This document shows positions 10,528-21,686 of a DNA stretch of 64,000 nt, in pieces; the stretch's first letter is position 1; every line of letters begins with the position of its first letter. A program made the translations under genes and the position numbers. Origin of the DNA: Hypericum androsaemum (lineage: Eukaryota; Streptophyta; Magnoliopsida; Malpighiales; Hypericaceae); NCBI GenBank assembly GCA_963995505.1, contig OZ023190.1, forward strand, positions 11,092,092 through 11,156,091. Direction: 5' to 3'. The notes under the pieces were generated by a model that worked only from the letters and a program-made list of their open reading frames with translations, ran no database searches and had not been told where the DNA came from.

Positions 10528-11670
10528 TCTATATCAAGGTTTATAACACTATCCTTCCCTCCTTCTCTCATCCTTATTCTCAATCCACTCTCTCTCATCC
10601 GTAATCTCAATCTTCTCTCTCATCCACAGGCAACTATCTAGGGAGAATCATTCATATATAGATCACCAGCATTTAAAACCCAACCCTAACTACCTAATCT
10701 TATTCTCCTATATAACAATTCCATCACTGCACACATTTTCATCACAAACCAATATTACTCCTTCTACATTAAGGAGCAAATCAATATTATTCCTTCCATA
10801 TATGGCAATCCTGGAGAAAGTCCTCTTCTTGATCTTCTTCGGGAAAGAGAGGGTTTAGAGATAACAGCCTTAGTAGTAGTGCTAGAATCCAACATCAGCC
10901 ACAGCCACCGCAAGCTGGTGATGGTGGTCTGGGTCCTAGTACCCAACTACCCGCTTTGACCCTCTCACCTAGGAACCTCCTCGTTTGCCTGCTACTTTCC
11001 CACCACCACCAGTAAGACAATCCAATTTCAGGTGGTGGTGTTGGTGACTTCCAATTACTCTGCTCTGCTATCCGCACAAGTAAGGTAGATCAAATCACAT
11101 GGCATAGTGCCATGTGATTTGATCTGTCTTAATTATACGGGTAGCAGGAGCACAATAATTAGATGTCACTAACACCACCAAGGATTGGACTTCCTTATTT
11201 GAGGTGGTGGTGGTGGAAGTGGCAGGTGAAGGATGAGAGTTCTTAGGTGAGGGGTAATAGCTGGTGGTTTGGTACTAGGCCCCTGACCACCATCACCAGC
11301 GTGTGGCGGTTGTGGTCTATGTTGGGTTCCAACACTACCACTAGGATTGTTACCTCTAGATTTCTTCTTTCCCCAAGATGGAGAAGAGGACTTGTTCCCT
11401 GGATAGCCATATAAAAAATAATATTGATTTGCTCCCTGATGTAGGAATAATATTGATTTGTGATAAAAATGTGTGGAGTGCGAGTATCGTTATATAGAAA
11501 AATAGGGCTAGGAGGTGGGGCTCAGTCTTGAATGTTGGTGATCTATATGGTGATATATATGGAAGTTTCTCCCTGGATGACCGCCTCTGGGTGAGAGAGG
11601 GAGAGAGAAGAGAGAAAGTAGATTGAAGTTAGAGATGAGAGATGAAAGATAGATCGAGAATAGAGAGGGA
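10528..11670. repeat. palindromic unit 4, with a nearly closed loop
   Basis: Here the stem continues into the region that is loop in the other units: GATCAAATCACATGGCA (from 11089) is mirrored by TGCCATGTGATTTGATC (to 11124), leaving almost no unpaired bases. It may show the ancestral symmetric form. Confidence 0.8.
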
Positions 11671-12478
11671 AAGAGTTTTCATGCCATTTGAAAAATTAAC
11701 GTATTTTGCCACGTCCTAAAAAATGACATTATTTTGACATTGAGTAACTATTCGAAGTTCTAACTGATTTTAAGAAAGAAATTTTTTTAAATTAATTATG
11801 GATTTTAAGCAACACTAGCTTAGTGCAAATTTCACAATATCATATAATACTAAAGTATTTTTCTTCTCGAGTTGAGTCTCAGTTATAAATGCAACAACGA
11901 TAAAGTCTTACATCTCTATCTGGGCAGCAACAAGCCACGACTCGGTCGGTTAACCCACCCGCTTCCTCCCTCCCTCCACCACCGAGACTAGAGCGCCGTC
12001 GTACTCCGCCGACCTTTGTCTTCCGCGTCCGTTTTAGGTAACACCCATCTCCTTCTCTTCTCTGGGCTGGCACTATTTCAATGTTTAATGTCATGACGAT
12101 GTTAGGAGGGGAAATATGATACTGGAAAAAGCAGGACGAGTTGGGTTTTCTTTTATTGCTTAGAAAAGTTGAATAAGAATGAGACATTGGATTAACTATG
12201 GCTCGAGAAACCGGACGCGGATAGGTAGAGGTTGTTTGCTATTGTATTGGGTTTGTTGGTTATGGAATATGGAGACCCATCTCTCTATTTCCTTCCCCTA
12301 ACAAGTTTCTGTGACTTGCTTGGGCTGTGGTTCCCACTAGAAACCGTCGATTCGCTTGGCGGGGAGCTTTTGATCTTATGTTATCGCTATTAGTTTCTCA
12401 CTGTTGTCGAGTATGCTTAATACTGACTCTGATTTGTCTTCTGATGGAAGTTAGTAGGCGGAACTTCGGGCTGTTGGT
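11671..12478 (+). promoter_or_regulatory. upstream region and 5' leader of the alpha-crystallin gene
   Basis: After the array the sequence is AT-rich to about 11870. A leader-like, pyrimidine-rich stretch follows (about 11880-12037) and ends at TTTTAG/GTAACA, a plausible 5'-UTR donor site. The next 440 bases to the ATG at 12479 would then be mostly a 5'-UTR intron. TATAAAT at about 11883 could be the TATA box, in which case the leader starts slightly later. Confidence 0.45.
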
Positions 12479-13333
12479 ATGTCGGCTAACGATACCAGAC
12501 CAGCAAACTTGTATTCTCAGCGACCTGTTCTCGATGCAGTTCCTCTGAACAGTGTGCCGTACATTCCCCCATCTGCAAACGGTAATGATGTTCAATCACT
12601 TGCTGAAGATACATCCCGGTCAGAGGGAAAAGTTGGACCAGTGGTGGTATATTTTCCATCTCAGACTACTCAGGAAGAGTGGAAGAATGTCCTTACATCA
12701 GCGGGAGGTGGAGTTGTGCTGTGTGGGAGTGCTGCTTTGGGCAAGGTTGGACCTACAATAGGCCTATTGGACATTGGTGAGAGTGCAGATTCCTACATGT
12801 TTCGGGTCGCCCTTCCTGGGGTTGCCAGGGATGAAAGTGAGCTCTTAGAGACTTTGGTCCGGTATAACATGTCAATGGGAATGCTGCTTGTTTTGACGGA
12901 CCTTTTTTCCAATTTCATGAGGAAATTCTTTTTGGCCTAGTTTCTATTGCTTAGTTATTATATGTTGATCATATTCATGAAATTCCCTGCCAACTTTGTG
13001 GATACTGCAATGTCTTAACTTATTTATCCATTCGGCTGCCCATAACCCGTGGTGTTTTGCTTTGGACCAGGTACCTTTAGTTGGCTGGTTGAACCTGATG
13101 GTAAGATATTGCTCAGTGGGGTGACAACCACAGGAGAGACCACTGTCTGCAAGAACTCAATGATTTTTAAGATGCATTCCCAGAATCTCTGCCCACCTGG
13201 GCACTTCTCCCTTACATTCCAGCTTCCAGGTCCAGTTAAACATGAATGCTTCAAAGGCCACTTTGGCATGGACGGAATTTTTGAGGGACTCGTGGAGAAA
13301 ACGAGAGTCGAGAGTTATTTCAACGAAGGATGA
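12479..13333 (+). CDS. alpha-crystallin (HSP20-like) domain protein, IDM2/IDM3 type
   Basis: Two coding exons, 12479-12836 and 13071-13333, join at GATGAAA/GTGAGC and CCAG/GT and give 206 residues. The N-terminal 60 residues look unstructured. From about residue 58 the protein reads [43 protein letters not shown], then [39 protein letters not shown] and GIFEGLVEK. This is the plant alpha-crystallin family that includes Arabidopsis INCREASED DNA METHYLATION 2 and 3, non-stress HSP20-like proteins that bind the histone acetyltransferase IDM1 and promote active DNA demethylation in the nucleus. Choosing IDM2 versus IDM3 needs a tree. The ATG is the first in frame after the putative leader intron. 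Confidence 0.85.
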
Positions 13334-13967
13334 AGTTCTCTTAAGAAGGTCAGTTTAATGCCGTGCCAGGCCTTTTGACTCGAAGGTGTTCTAGGAAACA
13401 GGAACCAGCCCGAAGCAATATTTTGAAGCTAAATATTCCACGAATGTGAATCATCTAGATGACTTTGCATGTATGTCACTGAAATGAGCTCGATGAGGAG
13501 ATGGAATGGATTAAGTGCTGCCTTCGAATTGATATGCCTTATTTATGGCGAGACTTGTAGTAGTTCTCTTTTTTGATAAGCGAGACTTGTAATTGTTAGC
13601 TTTGTTATTGCATTGCCGGGATGCAGATCCACAATGAAATGCACAATGTACTACCAAACATGGGCATCTACATGGTGAGAATGTACACCAAAGCCGAGTT
13701 TTAGTCCGTGACACAAGAAAGCACCAAAATGCAGGGCTCCGATACTATAGGACACTAACCAGCATCAGCCAAGCAAAGTGGTTGCTGTTCCTATCCTGTA
13801 TCAGCCAGGGCTAGTACTAGTAGCTGCTCCTAACATGCATCAGACGAACTAGTAGAATCAGATACTCCCAATCCTGGGTTGGGGGTTCCTTCTGCAAGTC
13901 AATGTGCAGCAGGAACTTGAGATCCTTTTTCTTTTCATCATCCTCGCATCCAGAAGCCGTGGCCAAT
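13334..13967 (+). other. 3' UTR and intergenic DNA
   Basis: The first 150-250 bases are probably the 3' UTR of the upstream gene. The rest holds nothing recognised apart from a weak internal repeat around 13770-13850 (CAGCC/ATCAGCCA-like). Confidence 0.4.
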
Positions 13968-14104
13968 CGAACAACAGCTTCGGGAATTTCGGACGACTCA
14001 GTCGAAAGAGGTTGAGGAAGCGGAATTCAGGAATCATGGTCTTCCCTTATCAAGAAGATCATGAAGGCGGATGAGGATGTCAGGATTGATTGTTCCTGGT
14101 CAGC
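13968..14104 (+). pseudogene. NF-YC-like histone-fold fragment, frameshifted
   Basis: One frame reads QQLREFRTTQSKEVEEAEF then RNHGLPL, and after a deletion of a few bases another frame reads IKKIMKADEDVRID. Together they resemble the start of the NF-YC conserved region (a glutamine-rich run, FW-type linker, DFKNH-LPLARIKKIMKADEDVRM). The match is only about 45 residues. The rest of the histone fold is absent, so this is a scrap of a gene or retrocopy. Confidence 0.6.
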
Positions 14105-14315
14105 TTCAAAATCGGTAACAAGGTTCGCTCGTAATCAATCTCACGGCGGTGGGAATTGTCATTTGATTCAAACAGAGGACATGTCTATGAAGTTTAAAAC
14201 CAGATACATGTATCAGTGATCAAACAGCAATTCTAACACAAGACAACCAAAAGAAGAAGTAAAAACTCAGAATCAAAAAAATGTGATGATCTTTGTCTCT
14301 TGTTGCTCCTCTATG

Positions 14316-14963
14316 CTACCATTTCCTTGTCTTCCTCCCCTTGACAAGCTCCAAAACTGGTGCACACCCTCTAATCCTCCCAACCCACTTTTGCATATCA
14401 CTTCTCCTAAACCCTAAACCCAAGAGAGCCCCAAAAAGCACAACCCCCAGGATCAAGTCTTTAACCACTCTTCTAGTCCCACTCCCCAACACACCAGCAA
14501 CCAATGCACCAAACCCCAATACCCCCAAAACCACCCCATTGCTCAGCTCTCTTCCAAAGTATATCAAGCAGCAACCACACATTCCAAACCCTAACCAAAC
14601 CCAAAAAGACCCCAACTTTGGCTTCCCTCCCTTGAAGCTCCTCCATCCTTTAACACATTTCCACAGCCCTCCACCCCAAGATTCTCCACCTTCCATTACA
14701 GCATCCAATGGCTCCGGCAGCATGTTCGAGTTCGAGGCCACGAAGGAGAGCAATCGGGGCAAGTTGTTCCACAGCCGGCGGTGGGACCCAGATCCCCGTT
14801 TGCGTTTTCTTGCACATACAATGAACCTCTGGGGGTGGGTTCTGGGTGGAACTGATGGCGGGAAACGGGTTAGCCTTGGGTTTGACCTAAATTGAGGGGG
14901 ATGGTTTTCCTTGAACGGGTTTAGAGAAAGAGAGAAAGCAGGTGAATGAAGGGTTTCCACCAT
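14316..14963 (-). CDS. plant membrane protein with a predicted plastid transit peptide, function unknown
   Basis: A single-exon frame of 215 residues from the ATG at 14963; a GTG three codons upstream is unlikely to be used. The first about 55 residues are rich in Ser, Pro, Arg and His with few acids and end at RFIVCARKRKRG, typical of a chloroplast transit peptide. Residues about 115-185 hold three or four hydrophobic segments (FWVWLGFGMCGCCLIYF, GVVLGVLGFGALVAGVLGSG, LILGVVLFGALLGLGF). I do not recognise a family. The long opposite frame over the same bases is its shadow. Confidence 0.7.
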   Translation of the reverse strand: MVETLHSPAFSLSLNPFKENHPPQFRSNPRLTRFPPSVPPRTHPQRFIVCARKRKRGSGSHRRLWNNLPRLLSFVASNSNMLPEPLDAVMEGGESWGGGLWKCVKGWRSFKGGKPKLGSFWVWLGFGMCGCCLIYFGRELSNGVVLGVLGFGALVAGVLGSGTRRVVKDLILGVVLFGALLGLGFRRSDMQKWVGRIRGCAPVLELVKGRKTRKW

Positions 14964-16163
14964 TGTTTTCACTCAGTTGGGAGGAGAGATTGGAATTTGA
15001 GAGAGCGCATTTTGGTTGGCTGATTGATTAAGTTTAAATGGTGGTCCTGTACATGGGCCGTTGGGCTTCCTGGATCCCATCGTATCCGTAGAGTGATCTA
15101 TATTCGAGTCTGGCGTGATCTTTGATAAGCGACAAATAAATATTTAATACTATTATATACTTTATAGTTCGAATGATTAAACTATAACAACTTCTTCATC
15201 AGTGGATATAACTGGTTTGTTGATATCAGTGATTTTTTATTTAATTGATGGTTTGCTACTTTGCATTTAAATACAGAATTGAAGACGTTTTTTTTCTTCT
15301 TTTGTTCTGCTTTTGATTTCGTGGAGTGGAATGAATTCATCGAAATTTATAAATTGCCTCCATATATTACACCTTATATTCAATATATTTTTATTGTAAA
15401 ATTTTGACCATGCTACCGAAAATGCTAGATACTAAAAGACCATTACTTGTTGTATATATATATATCAACCATATAATCTGAATAATTATTATCTTTGTGC
15501 TGGGTATATTGCCGCCGCCTATATGAATATGTGTTCAAATCCGAATATGGCCATGTCATGTTCAATCTTTTTTCGTGTGGCATATGTTCTGTCCAATTGT
15601 ACATGAACTTAAACGTTAATAAAGAGAATCAAGTTCTTTATTTTGTCCAAATCTTGTTGTTCTTTTCGTACAAGCAATGACGAGGTTTGCAAAATCCACA
15701 AGCATAAGAAAATAACGATGCTCCTCGAGCAATTACTTCTTGGCACGTTTTTCTTTGTCAGGTACATGGATCTTCGAGGGTATCTTCCAAGACTAGCGGC
15801 TACGCGAATCAATTATTGGGGAAATATACAATACAATCTCTTACATTAAATATAGAGCCAAGTTTTTTACCATAAGTAAAGTGTTATTATCCAAGTTATG
15901 TGAAATGTGTACGAATGTTGTATCTAATAGTGTTGTAAGCACTTAAATATTGCCTAAATATTTATAAAAATTAATAACTATCTAATAACATAATTATTAG
16001 ATAGTTGATATTTCTGTCAATTAACTTTTTTCATTTTTTATCTTTGTTTCATTCCGCTCTTTTTCACCTCCCTATCTTTTCAAGATATAAGTTTACCCGC
16101 TTTTTGAATTGACTTTCTTTTTGCTGTGTTATCTGATTCATAGTCTTCGGTTCTTTTATCTTC
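14964..16163. other. intergenic DNA
   Basis: AT-rich sequence, including the 5' leader of the minus-strand gene to about 15010. A perfect short hairpin (AACTATCTAATAA / TTATTAGATAGTT) sits at about 15971-16002. No gene is seen. Confidence 0.5.
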
Positions 16164-16174
16164 AGACTTGGTCC

Positions 16175-16283
16175 TTTTTTTTCTGAAAGATAAATTTTTA
16201 CACCATAATATTGCTAAGGTTTGAATTTTGGACTTCATAGATATTTACAACACCTTGTACCGTTGGGCTACAAGCCCTTTGAT
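16175..16283 (-). mobile_element. short tRNA-derived SINE, copy 1
   Basis: On the minus strand it starts GGGCTTGTAGCCCAACGG, which fits a pol III A box, has a weak B-box-like TTCAAACC, and ends in an A-rich tail. It is flanked by AGACTTGGTCC (16164-16174) and AGACTTGGCCC (16284-16294), an 11-bp target duplication with one mismatch. A related copy lies at 20008-20106. Confidence 0.72.
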
Positions 16284-16294
16284 AGACTTGGCCC

Positions 16295-16651
16295 TTCTAT
16301 GAACTTGAATGTAAGTTTTTGGAGCCGGAACTTCTCCTTAAAAGAGTAGAGCTAAGCCCAAAAGGTAGATATTCTCCTCTTCCAAAATATAGTGCCAAGT
16401 ATCGAGAAGCACTTGGATATAAAGAAAGTTATATTACAGATTCGAGAATCGCATAATTTCAACCAAATAATTTGGATTCTTAAGGATAGAAAAGAAGATC
16501 AATTTGATCTGTCGGTACCTACATTATGCAGTCACTACTAGTCTACTACTATATTTTAAGGTTGAAATTATTTGATGTTCGAAAATTTACTGAGTGTGAA
16601 CTAATTCCAGTTTTAGTTTTGTAAAACCTCTACTACATACAAAAACCAAAT
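16295..16651. other. intergenic / 3' region of the GT34 gene
   Basis: AT-rich sequence downstream of the minus-strand glycosyltransferase stop codon. Part is probably its 3' UTR. Confidence 0.45.
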
Positions 16652-18559
16652 CTAAGAGATTGCAAACTCTGTGACGGTGTGGGAATCCAGTAGATCCGGA
16701 TGCACAAACCCATAATTCCTGAGCACCTGATTGTCGGCAAAATTAAGGGCCCTGATCATCCCGTTCCAGCAAGCGTCCCCCTCCCTCATCCTGTCGTCCC
16801 CCCCACGACAAGGCTGGCACCCCGCGAAATGAGTGACAAACGGTCTGGGGCTCCCCACGCCTTCCTCCAAATGTGCCTCCCTCAAGGTCCAGTACTGGCC
16901 ATGGACTTTCTCCGCGTGGGGCCTCCTCAACCTGGGGTCCGCCCTCTCCATGTCCTCGTACGACGCCGTTACGTTCTCGTACGTAGGGACAACTCCTGGC
17001 CAGTAGCCTTGGAACAGGAACTGGTTCTCCAGGTTGACCCTGTCGCCCATCAATCCTTTGTTCTTGTACAGCAAGTAGATTAGGGCTGCCTGGTCGTCCG
17101 ATTGCGGGAAGAGTTTGTTCTTGAAGAGGGATTTCTGGATTGGGCCCCACTTGTCGTAGTCTTTGCCCATCGGCCCCATATCGGCCCAAGCCTTTATCCA
17201 AGGAAACAAATGGGATTGTTAAACTCTTAATATAATTTTTCTATTGGTCAATGGTTTTAAAATGTTGGACTGTTGAAGTTTCGCTAGATGAACTAAACTA
17301 TTTGAATTTTTTTTGGATAAAGATATCTCTAAATATAATAAGAAAAAAATTTTGATTGAGATTTTCAAAAACCAAATCAGAAAAAAATATGGAAAAATTC
17401 TTCCCATCACTCGTAATATTTTTTATATTTCAATTTGAACCTAATGATATTTAAAGGTTATTTTTGTCCATATTTTTCCAAAAAATAGAGTGTAAACTAG
17501 AGAAAAAAAATTATCACTCGGTCGAAAATTTTAAAGTGATGTGCTGCCAGATTGCAATGCATTAAAATAGACTTTTATGTTTGTTTTTGACGTTTCAACA
17601 TTCAAACCAAATATTTTTAGAAATGCAGTTTGACTGATTGATTTGTTTTTAGAAATGATCGTTTTAGACCAAAGCCAGAGTGGTTTTTTTATATTCTGAA
17701 ATTCGGAGAACGAACTATTGATATAATGGTAAGTAATGACATATTGACATTTCAAAGATCTCAAAGAAATAGAAAATAAAAAGGAATATTGGTTGTAATA
17801 ATCCAATTCCCTATGGATTTAATTTCAATATAAAAAAATGATACTGACCTTAATAAAATCCAACGACCACTGGCAGTTCCTGATCAAGAAAACGCCGGCG
17901 TTTAAGCCGGTCCAGCTCTTATACTTGTAAATGGCGTCGGGCCAACCGTGAGCCACAAGGCTATAGTTCTCGTACTTCCGTAGCGGAACCCTAAACTCCA
18001 TATCGGTGACCACCGCGTCGGAGTCGACCCACCAGACCCACTCGGCCTCGGGATGGGCAAGCATGGCGGCCTTAATAACCGGATACTTGGCCCAGAAGCT
18101 ATCCATCTTAGGGTGCAAGAACACGTCGTTGTACACTATGTCGTGCCCGTGGATTCTGCAGTAGTCAACCTTGTTCTTGAACAACCTCAAGAGGAGATGG
18201 TCGCCCACCGGATTCTCACAAGGCTTCGGCTGCGACCCCGTGATCATGAGGATCCGGTCACGCGACCCGAAAGAAGGGTTGAGTTCGAGCCATTCTTTCC
18301 TCTTCTCGTCCCAGTCTTTCGTCGGTGTCTCGATAGTGTAACTTAATTTCGGATCGTCGTAGAAGGTGTTGTTGTCGGGATCGGGATCGGGATCCAACGT
18401 AACGAAATGGTCCGGTTTGATGATCTTAGTCGTAGGGAGAAACATAGGTGGGGTGAAAATGGAGCAGATGGATAGTAATAGTAATAAAGAAAAAAGAGAG
18501 ACCAGACAAAACGAATAATAAGATGAACAGGTGAACATGGTCAGTGTTTTCCTCGTCAT
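16652..18559 (-). CDS. GT34 glycosyltransferase, galactomannan alpha-1,6-galactosyltransferase-like
   Basis: Two exons on the minus strand, 18559-17849 and 17191-16652, join in phase 0 at TTATTAAG/GTCAGT and AAAG/GCTTGG, giving 416 residues. A type II signal anchor spans residues about 17-36. The stem has a DPDPDPD run, and the catalytic domain follows from about 95. Visible family motifs are FYDDPKLSYT, WDEKRKEWL, WVWWVDSDAVVTD with the metal-binding DxD (179-181), HGWPDAIY, WTGLNAGVFLIRNCQWS, and in exon 2 MGPMGKDYDKWGPIQ, SDDQAALIYLL and HFAGCQPC. GT34 includes xyloglucan xylosyltransferases and galactomannan galactosyltransferases; the N-terminal motifs favour the latter (GT6/MUCI10 group), which add galactose to mannan in the Golgi. 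Confidence 0.88.
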
Positions 18560-18668
18560 TCTCGTAAAGGGTTTTTTTTCAAGAGATGGTATAATAATTG
18601 GGGTTCATCGTATGTTATATGTGTGAGAATTGAATGGTAAGAATGGAAGGAGGAAGAAATTTCTTGTC

Positions 18669-18674
18669 ATTATA
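18669..18674 (-). promoter_or_regulatory. possible TATA box of the GT34 gene
   Basis: The minus strand reads TTTATAATGA about 110 bases upstream of the ATG at 18559, a sensible distance for a TATA box with a short leader. Confidence 0.35.
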
Positions 18675-19997
18675 AACTGATCTCATGCCTCTCGCGAATA
18701 ATTAAGCTAATTTTGGCCGGGAGGATAGGTTTTCTAATTTGTCGTTCCTTGTACAAGAAAGTATTAAGTGATGATGTGCAACTTATATTCGTAATAGGCT
18801 CCGTAGTTTTTTTGTCCTGGAAATTTTTTTGTTCAGATACTTATATCGATTAATCCATCTTAGAATCAGGTAAAATTTTTAAATGCTTATAACAAATTTT
18901 AATTCAAAATTTTTAATTAAGTTAGAATATTCGTGATATATACCTTTATTGTTTATTGGCGTATTGGTGTTAGATTCAGTAGCTCTTTTTTTGGGAGCGA
19001 AAATTAGATTCAGTAGCTTGGTAGCGCACGTAAGCAACATCATAAGTCAATGGATTCCTTTCCAAACTCGGAGATGATTTTTCTATTTCTTAGCAACTCT
19101 CTCTCTCTCTCTCTCTCTCTCAAAAATTTGGTAATTTATTGACTTTTGGAGTTTTCTTTGATGCCGTCTTTTTTTGTCTGGCTACCTGTAAGCATCTGCC
19201 TAGTGACTATACTAATTAAGTTTAGATTACGAAACCTGTGTCCCCACCCTAGATGTGATATATTGATCATTTCCTTTGATATAACAAATTATTATTTAAC
19301 AAATACTTAGAATCAACAGTTTTATTATAATTTAATCAAGAGATTTCGAGTTTGATTCATTAAAAATATATAATGTTAAATATTTGTTGGAAGAACTTTT
19401 AACGCTCAAACTTAGATTGCCAAGTGAGTGTACAACGAGTGGAATAAAAATACAAATTATTGAGCAAGATAAAAATGAAAGTCAGCATACCTGTTACTAA
19501 TTAAATGACAAACAACTCTCTGTTCCTTGTGGGAGTAAGAGAATTCCATTAATTTGGGCCCCTTTTTATTAGTGTTGAAAATGCGTTAGAGCAATTTGAT
19601 TGGTAAGTTGGTACCCAGAAAAAAAAAGAGAAAAAAGAAGAAATTTGATTGGTAAGGTGGCTTAACGTTGTTTAAATTAGGGGAATCTAGCAACGGGTTG
19701 ATGAAGGAAAAGGCGACACACGGTAATCTATTCTACCACAAATGAATTGAATATTGATTTTCCGTTATATTTAAAATGGTATTCTATTAATAGTCTAAGA
19801 TTAGGATATGATCAGATGAATTGAATAAGTTTTTGGACCACAAATCAAATCAGCGTCATCTGGAGAAGATTTGCAATTTTATTGATCTTTGGTCAACGTT
19901 AATTAAAATTGTGTACAGAACATAAAATCAAGGGAAAAGAAAGTTTCAAAAACTTATGATTGTATCATTTGTCAAAAACATATGATTGTATCATTTG
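18675..19997. other. intergenic DNA with a CT microsatellite
   Basis: AT-rich sequence with (CT)n at 19097-19121 and a small tandem duplication around TATGATTGTATCATTTGTCA (about 19955-20000). No gene is seen. Confidence 0.5.
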
Positions 19998-20007
19998 TCA
20001 CGCATTT

Positions 20008-20106
20008 TTTTGAAAGGTCAATATATTTATACCATAAAATTTGACAAAACTTAAATCATAAACTTTTTAAATTCTATAATGTATTGTGCCATTAGACTAC
20101 GCCTTC
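20008..20106 (-). mobile_element. short tRNA-derived SINE, copy 2
   Basis: On the minus strand an A-box-like TAGTCTAATGG lies near the 5' end, and the 3' part (TTATGGTATAAATATAT, then CTTTCAAAAAAA) parallels copy 1. It is bounded by a perfect 10-bp direct repeat TCACGCATTT (19998-20007 and 20107-20116). Confidence 0.72.
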
Positions 20107-20116
20107 TCACGCATTT

Positions 20117-21686
20117 AGTCTCTAAAGGTACTAAATCTCTTGCTCTCTTTTTCTTGTAAGTTCTTTTAATATAAAAAGTTCAAATTTTTGTATAGCAAAT
20201 CAACAGTATTTTTTAAAATTTGAGCTAAAACTCCAACATGACGATTCACACTAATATCTTTTGGTAAAAGTCTATTTTATTATCCTGTTTTTTGGTCGTT
20301 TGCACACCATTATTATGTGCCTATGTGGTTTCAAAATGTTGTCCAAATGACAAAGTTTTTTTTCAATTAACATTCTACTATTTGAATAATTTTTTTCTCT
20401 CAATTGACATTCTACTATTTGAATAAAATTTAGAAAAAATAGTAGTTAAATTATTTTTGAGAAATAAATATGTAAAACCACTATTCCAATTTTGTAATAT
20501 TTTCATATATCTTTTTCATTATTTTAGGTGCATGTCAAAAAAAATTATTTAGGAGTTTTTTTTGTCCACGAAATAGTTGTCACTTGGTCGAACATTTTGA
20601 AACCACAATGTACTAAAGTAAATTTTTATTTTTTTACACAACCTACAAATAAGAACTCAGATCAAATGATGAGAACGTTGTTTTACTTTGACCAAAGATT
20701 TCGAATTCGAACTCTTAGAAATACAACAGTGTTAAATAATTATTGGGATAATTTTGTCATATTTTTAATATATTGTTCATTTCGAATTTAAAATTTTTGG
20801 TGCAGTAATATTCGAATACCATGAAATAGTTGGCGGGTTGGGGTAAATATCGTCCTCCAATGGCTTTGCTTGATGATCAAAACCGGGCTTCATTTAACTT
20901 CTTATAGTTGGCAGCTGCCCCATTTAATTTAATTTTTTTACACCAGAAGTTTGAATTTTTTTTAATTATTAGCTAAATTAATGGTGCTTCATCTAAACCA
21001 GATGATCAAAACCGGGCTTCATTTAACTCCCTAAAAATATGTTGACCTCATCATTAAAAAATATAGACTATAAAAACAAATACTATTATTAAAATAAATT
21101 TAATCCACTAGCTAAAATTTCTCGTTCCACGGGCACTAAATCACCTTCTGATCCCCCTAGGGACTAGCTCTATAAACAAGTTTGATTCATCTAATTTCCT
21201 CACTCTTTTCTAGACGTAATGTATTGAATCTAAAAATAGAAAAAAAGCATACAGTAGCAACTAGAAATAGTATCATACACTCGATAGTCACACAAGACCT
21301 CTTGAAGGTAAGAATTTTTTTTTTAGAGTTTCGAACTTACTTTTTCCCTGTAAAATATAACTAGTACACAAGGCATAGAGAAATTGATGAAAACCGAAAA
21401 TTCAATCCTTGGCGGGTTTAACTATTCATGCTACCGATGCAAATTACATGTAACAAGCACGGAAAGGGAAAGCTCATAATGTGGTTTTTGCTTAGTGGGT
21501 ATGGATGAAATGCATATTCCTATCACAAAGTTGGCCTAAAAGGGACAGCAAAGATGGCCAAGCACAACAAACTTCCTTAATGGCACAACTACTTACTTCC
21601 CATGAGGAAAACAACCTATTATATCTCCTTGAACTAGAAAAGGGTAACGAGGTTCCTAAGATTGTGCCAAAAATTGAAAGGAAATA
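20117..21686. other. intergenic DNA with a possible MITE and local repeats
   Basis: Sequence near 20330 (GTGGTTTCAAAATGTT) recurs inverted near 20594-20611 with similar flanks, suggesting an inverted-repeat element of about 360 bp (roughly 20275-20640) without a clear target duplication. A block TCAATTxACATTCTACTATTTGAATAA is tandemly repeated at 20363 and 20400. A 28-bp direct repeat starting GATGATCAAAACCGGGC occurs at 20872 and 21001. No gene is seen. Confidence 0.45.

Larger units (their letters stand above)
7119..11670. repeat. tandem array of four palindromic (inverted-repeat) 1.14-kb units
   Basis: Units begin near 7119, 8262, 9402 and 10528, each around a variant of ATATCAAGGTTCATAACAC. 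Within each unit the left arm (about 530 bases) returns as its reverse complement after a loop of a few tens of bases. For example CTCTTCTTCATCTTCTTCGGG-type sequence on the left pairs with the CCTCTTTTTCGAAGAAGATGG-type block on the right, and CACCAGCCTGTGG pairs with CCACAGGCTGG. Open frames in the arms are short, shift between copies and are not conserved as protein. A transcript through the array would fold into four adjacent long hairpins. Confidence 0.88.

Noticed and set aside
14293..14895. 200-codon plus-strand frame
   Set aside because: Antisense to the membrane-protein gene, which has a clear transit peptide and hydrophobic segments; the plus frame is low-complexity Pro/Thr/Ser.
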